Source: Parvibaculum sp.
GTDB taxonomy: Bacteria > Pseudomonadota > Alphaproteobacteria > Parvibaculales > Parvibaculaceae
Assembly: GCA_002694985.1 (NCBI GenBank)
Contig: NZNS01000009.1
Span: forward strand, 284,571-348,570
Length of the DNA: 64,000 bases
Direction of reading: 5' to 3'
Part shown: positions 26,489 to 35,384 of the stretch, in pieces
Layout: every line of letters begins with the position of its first letter
How positions within the stretch are numbered: position 1 is the first letter of the stretch
The notes under the pieces: generated by a model
Seen by the model: the letters and a program-made list of their open reading frames with translations, nothing else
Told to the model about the DNA's origin: nothing
Databases searched by the model: none
Translations under genes and position numbers: made by a program

Positions 26489-27501
26489 GATGGGGCGCCT
26501 CCGGTCTCGCGGGCCGGCTGGGCGGCGGCCTGCCGCTGTTCGATCCGGACGATCCGGACAGTCTGTTGGCGCTCGCCACTTCCAAGGCGAAGCTCGGCTG
26601 CACCGAACAGGCGGTCGACGATCAGGATGTTCTGGTGGATTCGGCTGTTGACGATCTGCGGCTCGCCATCCGAGCCGAGCACGAAGATCGGCGGCATCTC
26701 GCCCTGGACGATACCGCGCGGGAAAACGACATAGACGCGCCGGCCATCGTCAAAGACCGAGATCGGCCGCCAGGGCGGGCTGTCGCCGGTCAGGCCGTAG
26801 CGATAGTTGCGCGAGGCCTCGGCCGGGATGACGGGCGCAGCCGGGACCGACTGACGCTGCCCCGCCGGCGGCGCGGGATAGGCCCAAGCGACGGCAGGCA
26901 TGTAGAGTTCCTCGCGGGCACGAAGCTCGATCATGTAGATGCGGCGATCGGTGGTGATGACCAGGTTCGTCGAGATGTCCGGCCGCGTCGGCTTCACCAG
27001 CACATGAACACGCCGGTGCGCACCGCTTCCGCTCTCGGTATCACCGATGATCCATCGTGCGGTATCGCCCGCCGCAATCGGCCCGGCGCCAGTCAGGCCC
27101 TCACCTGGCTCCAGGGCGATATTGGTGATCTGCCCCGGCGCCGCATAGACCTGATAGAGGGCGCCCTCGGACCACGGGTAAATCTGGATGGCGTTGTAAT
27201 AGCCCTCGCGGCGCGGTTCGACGCGGGCGGCGGCATTGGCGTTCTCCACCCGTCCCGCCGGCGTGCCTGCGGCTGCACCGCCCCGCGCCACGTTCCAGGA
27301 GGGAGGCGTGTGCAGCGGACGCGGCCGCTCATCTGTGACAGGTGCCGGTACGTCGGGCAGCGGCGGGACATCGGCATCGTAGCTGAACTGAGGAACCCTA
27401 TTGGTGGCACATCCAGCCAGCGCCGTCGCGGCCAGCAAGGCCAAGATCGCGGGTTTGCGGAAAGCCGGAAAGCCGGACTTACGGATCGGCGTGCGGGTCA
27501 T
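26485..27501 (-). CDS. trbG: TrbG/VirB9 conjugal transfer lipoprotein
   Basis: 338 residues. A basic start and hydrophobic segment (ILALLAATALAGC) end in a lipobox LAGC, so processing by signal peptidase II is likely. The VirB9/CagX part follows: PGQITNIALEPGEGLTGAGP, RRVHVLVKPTRPDISTNLVI, TDRRIYMIELRAREELYMPA, and PPIFVLGSDGEPQIVNSRIH. It forms the outer-membrane ring of the secretion channel with TrbI. Coupled on both sides by overlapping starts and stops. Confidence 0.95.
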   Translation of the reverse strand: MTRTPIRKSGFPAFRKPAILALLAATALAGCATNRVPQFSYDADVPPLPDVPAPVTDERPRPLHTPPSWNVARGGAAAGTPAGRVENANAAARVEPRREGYYNAIQIYPWSEGALYQVYAAPGQITNIALEPGEGLTGAGPIAAGDTARWIIGDTESGSGAHRRVHVLVKPTRPDISTNLVITTDRRIYMIELRAREELYMPAVAWAYPAPPAGQRQSVPAAPVIPAEASRNYRYGLTGDSPPWRPISVFDDGRRVYVVFPRGIVQGEMPPIFVLGSDGEPQIVNSRIHQNILIVDRLFGAAELRLGSGERQQTVRIVRIEQRQAAAQPARETGGAPS

Positions 27502-28187
27502 TGGCTCATCTCCCGCGACCAGTTGATGGCGTTTACGTAGATTCCGAGCGGATTGGCACGCAGCCGTTCGGCATCGCGCGGCGTCTGGATCACGATGGTC
27601 AGGATCGCGGTCCAGCGCTCGGTGGTGGAGAGTTGGCCGTTCTCGTATTGGCGTTCGGTCCAGGCAACGCGGAAGGAATCCGGTGACGCCCGGATCACCG
27701 AGGAGACCTCAACCGCCACCTGCTGGCGACCAACGCGAGTGAAGGGGTCATTCGCACGGGCATAGTCGTTGAGCGCCGCCGCTCCCCGGTCGGTCGTCCA
27801 TTCATAGGCGCGCAGCCAATTCTGGCGGACAATGATTGCGTCTGCCGGAATGGCCCGCACCTGCTCAATGAAGCGGCCGAGATGCCATGCGATCTGCGGG
27901 TCTGTCGGGCGATAATCCGCGGTTGCGGGCGCTACGGTCTGCGCCTGACCGAGATTGTCCACCTGCACCACCCAGGGCACGATCGTCCCCTGCGCCGACT
28001 GCCAGACCAGGGCGGCGGCGAAGCCGACCGAGAGGACCAGCGAGCCGAAGGCCATGTAGCGCCAGTTCCTTGCCTGAACGCGAGCCGAGCCGATGCGCTC
28101 GTCCCAGACCTGCGCGGCCTTCTGGTAAGGGGTCTCGGGTTCGGGTGTTTTGCCGTAATGTGTCGATGATCGTTTGAACAGATTCAT
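27498..28187 (-). CDS. trbF: TrbF/VirB8 conjugal transfer protein
   Basis: 229 residues. A cytoplasmic N-terminus with YQKAAQVWDERIGSARVQAR is followed by one inner-membrane span (about 46-65, FGSLVLSVGFAAALVWQSAQ) and a periplasmic VirB8 domain (IAWHLGRFIEQVRAIPAD, YARANDPFTRVGRQQVAVEV, and WTAILTIVIQTPRDAERLRA, LGIYVNAINWSRE). It is an assembly factor of the inner-membrane complex. Overlaps trbG and trbL. Confidence 0.95.
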   Translation of the reverse strand: MNLFKRSSTHYGKTPEPETPYQKAAQVWDERIGSARVQARNWRYMAFGSLVLSVGFAAALVWQSAQGTIVPWVVQVDNLGQAQTVAPATADYRPTDPQIAWHLGRFIEQVRAIPADAIIVRQNWLRAYEWTTDRGAAALNDYARANDPFTRVGRQQVAVEVSSVIRASPDSFRVAWTERQYENGQLSTTERWTAILTIVIQTPRDAERLRANPLGIYVNAINWSREMSQ

Positions 28188-29545
28188 GAGCGGTCGCTTT
28201 CAGAAAGATTGACGGAAGAGCCGGAGCCGTGGCTGTCGCCGGAGCGCACGGCATGGCCCGCCATGGTCGTGCCGTGGCCAAGCGCCTGTCGGCGCTGCAT
28301 CTGCTGCGCCCATGCCGGAGGACCGCCAGCGGGGGCCGAGGCCGATGGGGCGGCGGCATCGCCTGCGCCGCCGACGGTGCCCATGGAAGATGACCCGCCT
28401 GTCGCGCCGAACCCGGCGCGAACACCATCGGAGAAACTGGACCTGACGCTCTCGTTTGCCCTGGAGGCGGCGCGTTTCAGCGGCGAGGCGGCGGCGGAAC
28501 CGGCTGCCCGGGCGACACCTCCAAGACCGGAGACGACACCTGCCGCACCGGACTGGCCCAGCGATCCGACGCTATAAGCGGCTGTGGCGCCTCCCGCGGC
28601 GGTCGCGCCACCACGGACGGCCGCGGCTCCTCCCGACAGGGCGGCCGCGCCTCCCCTTGCGGCCATGCCTGCGGCGGCGCCTCCCGCCAGCACCATGCCA
28701 CCGGCGGCAAGGCCGGTGCCGACAGCCGAGCCGGCGCCGAGCTGCGGCCCGCCCGAGACAAGGCCCGAGGCGATGCCGGGGCCGAAGATGCCGAGACCGA
28801 GAAGGGAGAGAGCGGCCAGCACGATCGCCATGGCATCGTCGATGGTCGGGGTCGCGCCGCCGAAACCGGCGGTGAACTGGGAAAACAGCGTCGAGCCGAT
28901 GCCGATGATGACGGCGAGGACGAGCACCTTTATGCCGGAGGAGACGACGTTGCCGAGCACACGCTCGGCCATGAAGGCGGTCTTGCCGAACAGGCCGAAG
29001 GGAATGAGGACGAACCCGGCAAGCGTCGTCAGCTTGAACTCGATCAGCGTGACGAAGAGCTGGATCGCAAGGATGAAGAAGGCGAGCAGCACCAGCGCCC
29101 AGGCGAACAGCAGGCAGGCGATCTGGATGAAGTTCTCGAAGAAGGAAACGAAACCCATCAGATCCGAGATCGCATCGAGCAGCGGTCGGCCTGCATCGAG
29201 ACCGGTTTGTGCGACGCGGCCGGGGCGCATCAGATCGGCCGCGGAAAAGCTCGTGCCCGAGGCCTGCAGGCCGAGACCCGCAAAGCTGTCGAAAACGATC
29301 TTCGCGAGATTGTTCCAGTTGCCGATCAGGTAGGCGAAGACACCGACGAACAGGGTCTTCTTCACCAGCCTGGCGATGATGTCGTCGTCGGCACCCCAGC
29401 TCCAGAACAGAGCCGCGAGCGTCACATCGATGACGATCAGGGTGGTGGCGATGAAAGCGACTTCGCCGCCGAGCAACCCGAAGCCGCTGTCGATATAGCT
29501 CGTGAAGACGCCGAGAAAATTGTCGATGACCCCCATCCCGCCCAC
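28184..29545 (-). CDS. trbL: TrbL/VirB6 polytopic channel protein
   Basis: 453 residues. The GTG start at 29545 has AGGGGAG at good distance; ATG 29536 is the alternative. There are five to seven hydrophobic segments in the first 270 residues (AFIATTLIVIDVTLAALFW, ACLLFAWALVLLAFFILAIQ, VLVLAVIIGIGSTLFSQF, MAIVLAALSLLGLGIFGPGI). The last 180 residues are low-complexity Gly/Ala/Ser with an exposed tail. TrbL/VirB6 forms the inner-membrane channel. The long Ala/Gly tail is typical of alphaproteobacterial TrbL. Confidence 0.93.
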   Translation of the reverse strand: MGGMGVIDNFLGVFTSYIDSGFGLLGGEVAFIATTLIVIDVTLAALFWSWGADDDIIARLVKKTLFVGVFAYLIGNWNNLAKIVFDSFAGLGLQASGTSFSAADLMRPGRVAQTGLDAGRPLLDAISDLMGFVSFFENFIQIACLLFAWALVLLAFFILAIQLFVTLIEFKLTTLAGFVLIPFGLFGKTAFMAERVLGNVVSSGIKVLVLAVIIGIGSTLFSQFTAGFGGATPTIDDAMAIVLAALSLLGLGIFGPGIASGLVSGGPQLGAGSAVGTGLAAGGMVLAGGAAAGMAARGGAAALSGGAAAVRGGATAAGGATAAYSVGSLGQSGAAGVVSGLGGVARAAGSAAASPLKRAASRANESVRSSFSDGVRAGFGATGGSSSMGTVGGAGDAAAPSASAPAGGPPAWAQQMQRRQALGHGTTMAGHAVRSGDSHGSGSSVNLSESDRS

Positions 29546-29548
29546 GGC

Positions 29549-29836
29549 TCATCGCTCCCCTTCGACTGTTGGGGCGGCGGGCGCCGGCGAGCGGCCAAGG
29601 AAGCGGTCGCGGGACTCTGCCCAGGCCGAAAGGCACTCGGCATCGCTTGTGGCGGCTTCTCCGAGTCGCTGGCATCGCCGAAGCGTCAGGCGCAGAGGAT
29701 CCGCCTCGGGCTGGAGCTCCGGCGCGGATCTCACCCGCGCCGGTTCCTCTTCCCGGGTCATCTCGATCACCGTGGCGGTGATCGCTATGGCGATGAATAT
29801 GATCGCCCCGATCCGGGCCAGCATTTTCCCATCCAT
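29549..29836 (-). CDS. TrbK-alt, putative entry-exclusion protein
   Basis: 95 residues. One N-terminal membrane segment (IGAIIFIAIAITATVIEM) is followed by a soluble part with LRRCQRLGEAATSDAECLSA, then WAESRDRFLG; the two cysteines and the C...LGE...DxEC..W pattern are the TrbK-alt signature. It sits between trbJ and trbL, the place of entry-exclusion genes in trb clusters. The function is taken from family annotation, not shown. Confidence 0.85.
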   Translation of the reverse strand: MDGKMLARIGAIIFIAIAITATVIEMTREEEPARVRSAPELQPEADPLRLTLRRCQRLGEAATSDAECLSAWAESRDRFLGRSPAPAAPTVEGER

Positions 29837-29853
29837 GGGAAACCCTCCCGGGA

Positions 29854-30633
29854 TCAGTTACCGCGGTTGAACATCTGCGCATTGCCCGGCTGATAGCCCG
29901 AGCCAGGTGTCAGAAAGCGCTCGCGCTGGATGCGGCCTTGTTCGGCGGCTGTCGCCCGGTCGGCCTCGAGCATGGCTGTGGCGCGGCCATTGGCGGAGAT
30001 CACCGCGATGAGGTCCGAAAGCTGCTGGGATTGCAGTGCGAGAAGCTGGTTGCCCGCCTGCGTCGCTTGCAGCGCACCGACCGCATTCTGGCTCTGATCG
30101 ACCAGCGCAGACATCGCGCTGCGATTGCTGTCGATATTGCCGACCACGCCGGCCTGCACGCGCATGGCGTCCTGCAACCCGCCGACGGTGTTTTCCCAGC
30201 GCGAACGGGCATCGGCGATCAGCTGCGCGTCGGTGGCCGAGATCGAGAGCTTGCCGTAGTCCTGCTGGAACATCCGGTCGATCTGCTGGACGTCGAAGGC
30301 GATGCTCTGGGCCTGGCTCAAGAGCTGCTGGGTGCGCTGGATGTTTTGCTGAAGCTGCTGGAGCGAGGAAAACGGCAAGCTCGCGAGATTACGGGCCTGG
30401 TTGATCAGCATCTGCGCTTCGTTCTGAAGCTGGGCGATCTGATTGTTGATCTGCTCCAGGGATCGAGCGGCTGTCAGCAGGTTTTCGGCATGATTGGTCG
30501 GATCGTACACGATGCCGCCAAACCCGCCGAAAAAGGCGTGTGCAGGGGTGGTAAGCACCGGCGCAAGCGGCGTCGCAAGCGCTAGGGCGAGCAGCGAGAC
30601 ACGCGTGAAACGGTGCATTTTGGGAAAGGTCAC
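29854..30633 (-). CDS. trbJ: TrbJ/VirB5 pilus-tip protein
   Basis: 259 residues from GTG 30633, overlapping the trbE stop. Sec signal peptide: LLALALATPLAPVLTTPAHA. The mature part has the VirB5/TrbJ pattern VYDPTNHAENLLTAARSLEQ, INNQIAQLQNEAQMLINQAR, NLASLPFSSLQQLQQNIQRT, a long helical bundle rich in Gln. Predicted periplasmic or pilus-tip location. Confidence 0.94.
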   Translation of the reverse strand: MTFPKMHRFTRVSLLALALATPLAPVLTTPAHAFFGGFGGIVYDPTNHAENLLTAARSLEQINNQIAQLQNEAQMLINQARNLASLPFSSLQQLQQNIQRTQQLLSQAQSIAFDVQQIDRMFQQDYGKLSISATDAQLIADARSRWENTVGGLQDAMRVQAGVVGNIDSNRSAMSALVDQSQNAVGALQATQAGNQLLALQSQQLSDLIAVISANGRATAMLEADRATAAEQGRIQRERFLTPGSGYQPGNAQMFNRGN

Positions 30634-33173
30634 AGGTCGATCTCCTCTTGGCTGAACTCGCCATCGATCGAGAATTCGTCTTGGGGCCCGGCTTGGCTCG
30701 AGATGCCTATTGCCGGCTCATCCTCCGGGCCCGAAGGCGGCCCCGGGACGAGATTGGTGAGGCGGGGGATCAGGTCGGCGGCCCAGTCCACGCCGCGATG
30801 GCGCAGCCAGGCGGCAAGGAAGCCGTCGGCCCCATGCTCGGCGTGGACGCGCTCGATGGCGGCCTGATCGGATTTGGAAGACGCGGCGCAGAGCGCGAGT
30901 CCGACTTCGCTGAGGCCCAGCTCGAACAGCCGGTTGCCGCGTCGCGACTGGCAGTAATAGTCCCGCTTGGGTGTCGCCCGTGCGAGGATCTCGATCTGGC
31001 GATCGTTGAGACCGAAGCGGCGATAGATGGCCGTGATCTGCGGCTCGATCGCGCGCTCGTTCGGCAGGAGCAGCCGCGTCGGGCAGCTCTCGATGATGGC
31101 GGGCGCGATCACGCTGCCATCGATGTCCGACAGGCTCTGCGTGGCGAAAATGACCGAGGCGTTCTTCTTGCGGAGCGTTTTCAGCCATTCGCGGAGCTGG
31201 CCGGAGAAACCGTCATCGTCGAGGGCGAGCCAGCCCTCGTCGATGATGAGCAGCGTCGGGCGGCCATCGAGCCGGTCGCCGATCCGATGGAACAGGTAGG
31301 ACAGGACCGCAGGAGCCGCTCCGGTTCCGACGAGCCCTTCGATCTCGAATGCCTGCACGTCGGCGGAGCCGAGATGCTCGGTCTCGGCGTCAAGAAGCCG
31401 GCCATAGGGACCGCCAACACAATAGGGTCGCAGCGCCTGTTTGAGGTCATTGGATTGCAGCAGCACGGCGAGGCCGGTGATGGTGCGTTCGCCGGGGGGC
31501 GCGGACGCGAGCGAGGACAGCGCCGTCCAGATGTGCTCCTTCACCTCCGGCGTGACGGCGACACCCTCGCGCGTCAGGATCGCGCCAATCCAGTCGGCGG
31601 CCCAGGAACGCTCATAGGCATCGTCGATTTGGGCGAGCGGTTGCAGCGACACCGAGGCGTCCGACCCGTCAGTCAATCCGCCGCCCAGATCGTGCCAGTT
31701 TCCACCCATGGCGAGCGCACCGGCTCGGATGGAGCCGCCGAAGTCGAAGGCGAAGACCTGGGCTTTCGCGTAACGGCGGAACTGGAGCGCCATCAGCGCC
31801 AGCAACACCGATTTGCCCGCGCCGGTCGGGCCGACGACGAGCGTGTGGCCGACATCCCCGATATGGAGGGAAAGCCGGAACGGCGTACTTCCCTCGGTCT
31901 TGCCATAGAGCAAGGGGGGCGCACCGAGATGGTCGTTCCGTTCCGGCCCTGCCCACACGGCACTCAGGGGGATCATGTGGGCAAGATTGAGCGTCGAGAT
32001 CGGCGGCTGCCGGACATTGGCATAGGCATGACCGGGCAGAGAGCCGAGCCAGGCATCGACCGCGTTGACGGTCTCGGCCATCGCCGTGAAGTCGCGGCCC
32101 TGAACGACCTTCTCGGCGAGCCGCAGCTTTTCGTCGGCGATGCGCGGATCGGCATCCCAGACCGTGATCGTGGCCGTGACATAGGCCATGCCCGCCATGT
32201 CCTGCCCGAGCTCCTGCAGGGCCATGTCGGCGTCTGCGGCCTTGTTGGACGCATCGGTGTCGACCAGCGCGGACTGCTCGTTGGTCATCACCTCCTTGAC
32301 GATCGCGGCGATCGACTTGCGCTTGGCGAACCATTGCCGACGGATTCTGGTGAGCAGCCTTGTCGCCGCGAGCTTGTCGAGGAGGATCGCCCGCGTGCTC
32401 CAGCGATAGGGAAATGCCAGCCGGTTCATTTCATCCAGCAGGCCGGGCGTCGTGGCGGTGGGGAAGCCGATGATGGTGAGGACACGCAGATGCTGATCGC
32501 CGAGGCGCGGCTCCAGCCCGCCGATCAGCGGCTGGTCGGCAAGCAGCGCATCGAGATGCATCGGCACCTCCGGCACGCGCACGCGATGCCGGTTGGTGGA
32601 GATCGTCGAGTGGAGATAGGTGAGCGTCTCTGGGTCATCGAGCCAACGGCATTCAGGCATGAAGCCGTCGAGTAGGGCCAGAACGCGGTCGGTCCGATCC
32701 ACGAAGCCGCGCTGCAATTCCCAGGGGTTCACGCCCGATTGCTCGCGGCCCTCATAGAGCCAGGTCTCGGCACGCGCGGACTCCTCGGCCGGCGGCAGCC
32801 AAAGGAAGGTCAGGAAATAGCCGGACACGAAATGCGCGCCGGCCTCCTCGAATGCGGCCTTGCGCTCGGCGTCGACCAAGGCCGATGCCGGGTCGGGAAA
32901 CAGGCTTTCGGGATAGGTCGCGGCCTCGCTGCGCTGAGCCTCGACAAAGATCGACCAGCCGGAGCCGAGACGACGGAGGGCATTGTTGATGCGGCCAGCC
33001 ACGGCGACCAGTTCGGCGGCGACCGACGAATCCAGATCCGGCCCGCGAAACTTCGCCGTCCTCTGAAAGCTGCCATCCTTGTTCAGCACCACGCCGGATC
33101 CGGCCAATGCGGCCCAGGGCAAATAGTCGGCCAGGCGAGTGGCGGTGCGGCGGTATTCGGCCAGGTTCATCAT
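30630..33173 (-). CDS. trbE: TrbE/VirB4 secretion ATPase
   Basis: 847 residues from ATG 33173 (an equally good ATG is the next codon). The N-terminal CagE/VirB4 domain begins LAEYRRTATRLADYLPWAAL. Walker A is TLVVGPTGAGKSVLLALMAL near residue 448, Walker B LLIIDEGWLALDDDGFSGQL near 655, followed by ASVIFATQSLSDIDGS. The family's usual length is about 800. It energises pilus assembly and substrate passage from the inner membrane. Eleven bases separate it from trbD. Confidence 0.96.
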   Translation of the reverse strand: MMNLAEYRRTATRLADYLPWAALAGSGVVLNKDGSFQRTAKFRGPDLDSSVAAELVAVAGRINNALRRLGSGWSIFVEAQRSEAATYPESLFPDPASALVDAERKAAFEEAGAHFVSGYFLTFLWLPPAEESARAETWLYEGREQSGVNPWELQRGFVDRTDRVLALLDGFMPECRWLDDPETLTYLHSTISTNRHRVRVPEVPMHLDALLADQPLIGGLEPRLGDQHLRVLTIIGFPTATTPGLLDEMNRLAFPYRWSTRAILLDKLAATRLLTRIRRQWFAKRKSIAAIVKEVMTNEQSALVDTDASNKAADADMALQELGQDMAGMAYVTATITVWDADPRIADEKLRLAEKVVQGRDFTAMAETVNAVDAWLGSLPGHAYANVRQPPISTLNLAHMIPLSAVWAGPERNDHLGAPPLLYGKTEGSTPFRLSLHIGDVGHTLVVGPTGAGKSVLLALMALQFRRYAKAQVFAFDFGGSIRAGALAMGGNWHDLGGGLTDGSDASVSLQPLAQIDDAYERSWAADWIGAILTREGVAVTPEVKEHIWTALSSLASAPPGERTITGLAVLLQSNDLKQALRPYCVGGPYGRLLDAETEHLGSADVQAFEIEGLVGTGAAPAVLSYLFHRIGDRLDGRPTLLIIDEGWLALDDDGFSGQLREWLKTLRKKNASVIFATQSLSDIDGSVIAPAIIESCPTRLLLPNERAIEPQITAIYRRFGLNDRQIEILARATPKRDYYCQSRRGNRLFELGLSEVGLALCAASSKSDQAAIERVHAEHGADGFLAAWLRHRGVDWAADLIPRLTNLVPGPPSGPEDEPAIGISSQAGPQDEFSIDGEFSQEEIDL

Positions 33174-33183
33174 CGCCGGGCCC

Positions 33184-33465
33184 TCACACCGCCAGGAAAG
33201 CAGGGATGCGCAGATGCCGGCGCCCGACTTCGACGAAGAGCGGGTCGCGCTTTGCCGCCCAGACGGCCACGAAATGTCCCACCGCCCAGATCGCCAGACC
33301 GACCAGCCAGAGGCGCAGGCCGAGGCCCACCGCCCCGGCGAGCGTTCCATTCAGGATCGCAATGGAACGGGGAGCGCCGCCCAGCAGGATGTGTTCGGTC
33401 AGCGCCCTGTGAACCGGGATGGTGAAGCCTGGCACGGCATCGAGCTGTTCGAGAACAGCCGCCAT
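33184..33465 (-). CDS. trbD: TrbD/VirB3 conjugal transfer protein
   Basis: 93 residues. GFTIPVHRALTEHILLGGAP, RSIAILNGTLAGAVGLGLRL, WLVGLAIWAVGHFVAVWAAK, RDPLFVEVGRRHLR show the VirB3/TrbD pattern with two membrane spans and the conserved DPxFxEVxRRH tail. The start overlaps the trbC stop. Confidence 0.94.
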   Translation of the reverse strand: MAAVLEQLDAVPGFTIPVHRALTEHILLGGAPRSIAILNGTLAGAVGLGLRLWLVGLAIWAVGHFVAVWAAKRDPLFVEVGRRHLRIPAFLAV

Positions 33466-33797
33466 CAGATGAGCGCCCCGCCGCCGAACGAGAAGAAGGA
33501 TAGAAAGAAGCTCGATGCCGCGAAGGCGATGGAGATGCCGAAGACGATCTGGATCAGTCGCCGGAAGCCGCCAGAGGTGTCGCCGAAGGCCAGCGTCAGG
33601 CCGGTCACGATGATAATGATGACGGCGATGATCTTCGCGACCGGTCCCTCGATCGATTCGAGAATGCTCTGGAGCGGCGCCTCCCAGGGCATGGATGAAC
33701 CGGACGCATGCGCGGCCGGGGCCATGAACAGGCTGACATAGGTGACGGCCGCGGCTGTCGCGACGTGACGGCGCATACGCAAGGCGTGACGGATCAT
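33465..33797 (-). CDS. trbC: TrbC/VirB2 pilin
   Basis: 110 residues. A signal sequence ending MAPAAHA precedes the mature pilin with two hydrophobic helices (IIAVIIIIVTGLTLAFGD and IQIVFGISIAFAASSFFLSF). WEAPLQSILESIEGPVAKII is the usual VirB2/TrbC start of the mature chain. The major subunit of the conjugative pilus. Coupled to trbB and trbD by overlaps. Confidence 0.94.
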   Translation of the reverse strand: MIRHALRMRRHVATAAAVTYVSLFMAPAAHASGSSMPWEAPLQSILESIEGPVAKIIAVIIIIVTGLTLAFGDTSGGFRRLIQIVFGISIAFAASSFFLSFFSFGGGALI

Positions 33798-34774
33798 TCG
33801 GGCTTCCCTTCTGAACTGGTTGCGGGGGTGATGCGGTAGTCGCCGTCAGGGCCGAGCCCTTCGACGCGCGCGAGTTCGACAAGCCTTCGCGCGGACCCGC
33901 GTCCGGCGAGGACCGCGACCAGGTCGATCGTCTCGGCGATCAGGGCGCGCGGCACGGTGATGACGGCTTCCTGGATGAGTTGTTCGAGGCGGCGTAGCGC
34001 GCCGATGCCGGAGCCGGCATGGATCGTGCCGATGCCGCCCGGATGTCCCGTCCCCCAGGCCTTGAGCAGGTCGAGCGCTTCGGCGCCGCGCACCTCGCCA
34101 ACAGGGATGCGGTCCGGGCGAAGCCGCAGAGAGGAACGCACGAGGTCGGAGAGAGTCGCCACGCCGTCTTTCGTGCGCATGGCGACGAGGTTGGGCGCGG
34201 CGCATTGCAACTCGCGCGTGTCCTCGATGATGACGACGCGGTCCGAGCTGTTGGACACCTCGGCAAGAAGAGCGTTGGTCAGGGTCGTCTTGCCAGTCGA
34301 AGTGCCGCCCGCGACGAGAATATTGGCGCGCGTCGCCACGGCCTCGCGCAATGTCGCGCTCTGTTCGGGTGTCATGATGCCGGCAGCGACATAGTCGTCG
34401 AGCGTGAACACCGCGACCGCTGGCTTGCGGATGGCGAAGGCAGGCGCGGCGACGACAGGCGGCAGCAGACCTTCGAAGCGTTCGCCGGTCTCCGGCAGCT
34501 CGGCCGAAACCCGCGGCGCTCCGGCATGCACCTCGGCGCCGACATGATGGGCGACGAGCCGCACGATGCGTTCACCATCGGCTGCGGGCAGAATCTCCCC
34601 CGTATCGGCCAGGCCCTCGGACAGCCGGTCCACCCAAATGCGGCCATCGGGATTGAGCATGACCTCGACGACCGCGGGGTCGTCCAGAAAGCGGGCGATG
34701 GCGGCTCCGAGCGCGGTGCGCAGCATGCGCGAACTGCGCGCGCGTCCTTCTGGATTGTTATGTGAAGCCGCCAT
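33794..34774 (-). CDS. trbB: TrbB/VirB11 traffic ATPase
   Basis: 326 residues. [20 protein letters not shown] opens the N-terminal domain. Walker A is [20 protein letters not shown] near residue 155, then [20 protein letters not shown] (Asp box), [20 protein letters not shown] (Walker B region) and [20 protein letters not shown] (His box). Hexameric secretion ATPase. First gene of the trb operon, with a promoter and inverted repeat about 25-80 bases upstream. Confidence 0.96.
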   Translation of the reverse strand: MAASHNNPEGRARSSRMLRTALGAAIARFLDDPAVVEVMLNPDGRIWVDRLSEGLADTGEILPAADGERIVRLVAHHVGAEVHAGAPRVSAELPETGERFEGLLPPVVAAPAFAIRKPAVAVFTLDDYVAAGIMTPEQSATLREAVATRANILVAGGTSTGKTTLTNALLAEVSNSSDRVVIIEDTRELQCAAPNLVAMRTKDGVATLSDLVRSSLRLRPDRIPVGEVRGAEALDLLKAWGTGHPGGIGTIHAGSGIGALRRLEQLIQEAVITVPRALIAETIDLVAVLAGRGSARRLVELARVEGLGPDGDYRITPATSSEGKPE

Positions 34775-34798
34775 CTTGTCCCCGTTCTGGCCGGGAAC

Positions 34799-34855
34799 AA
34801 TTCGGTTCTGCCCCGACGGGGACGATTAAAAGAACCCGAATTCTAGTGGATTCAA
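34799..34855 (-). promoter_or_regulatory. Candidate trb-operon promoter with inverted repeat
   Basis: Reading leftward: -35 TTGAAT (complement of 34850-34855), 18-base spacer, -10 TTTTAA (complement of 34826-34831). The arms AATTCGGTTCT (34799-34809) and AGAACCCGAATT (34831-34842) are inverted copies apart from one extra base and flank the -10, so this looks like an operator. It lies in the 166-base gap before trbB. The CopG-type protein encoded just upstream is a candidate binder. Confidence 0.55.
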
Positions 34856-34940
34856 CAACTGTCTTTCGGAGTAGTACTGTAGCGTGCAAATACAGGAAAT
34901 CGGCGGGATTGCCCGGCACCGTCGGCTTGCTACTCGGCCC

Positions 34941-35384
34941 CTATGATGGTTCCGAGCGCGCGGGGCTGACATCCTCGCTGATCTCCTGCCGGAGCTGCGG
35001 TCCCGCCGCGAGGCGGCGCCCGAGCGCACGGACGAAAGCTTCATAGCGTTCACTCGCTTTCGCCCGCGCCGCCTGGGCCGCAGGCTCGGGCAGCGCCGGC
35101 GTGCTGGTGAGCCAGAAGCGCACGAAGACGGCCAGGGTTTCCACGGAGATCCCGACATCCCGTTCCAGCCTTGAAATGCGCCGGTCGATCTGGTCGAGCC
35201 GCTTGACGATGGCCGCTTCACGACGTTCGTCGGCATCCGGCGACAGAAAGGACGCGATCGCGGCTTCCGCGATCATCGATCGGGACTGACCACGGCGCGC
35301 AGCGAATTCCGCCAACATCGCCATGATCTCGGGGTCGAGATAGACGGAGACCGGAGATTTCTTCTTGCGTGCGGTCTTGGCCAT
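34941..35384 (-). CDS. CopG-type ribbon-helix-helix protein
   Basis: 147 residues. The N-terminal ribbon-helix-helix: KKSPVSVYLDPEIMAMLAEF, AARRGQSRSMIAEAAIASFL. A helical region with LDQIDRRISRLERDVGISVE, TLAVFVRFWLTSTPALPEPA follows. The gene is always found between traG and trbB in this cluster type. Its start overlaps the traG stop. Probably controls the transfer genes or acts at oriT. A 166-base gap follows, containing the trbB promoter. Confidence 0.9.
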   Translation of the reverse strand: MAKTARKKKSPVSVYLDPEIMAMLAEFAARRGQSRSMIAEAAIASFLSPDADERREAAIVKRLDQIDRRISRLERDVGISVETLAVFVRFWLTSTPALPEPAAQAARAKASERYEAFVRALGRRLAAGPQLRQEISEDVSPARSEPS

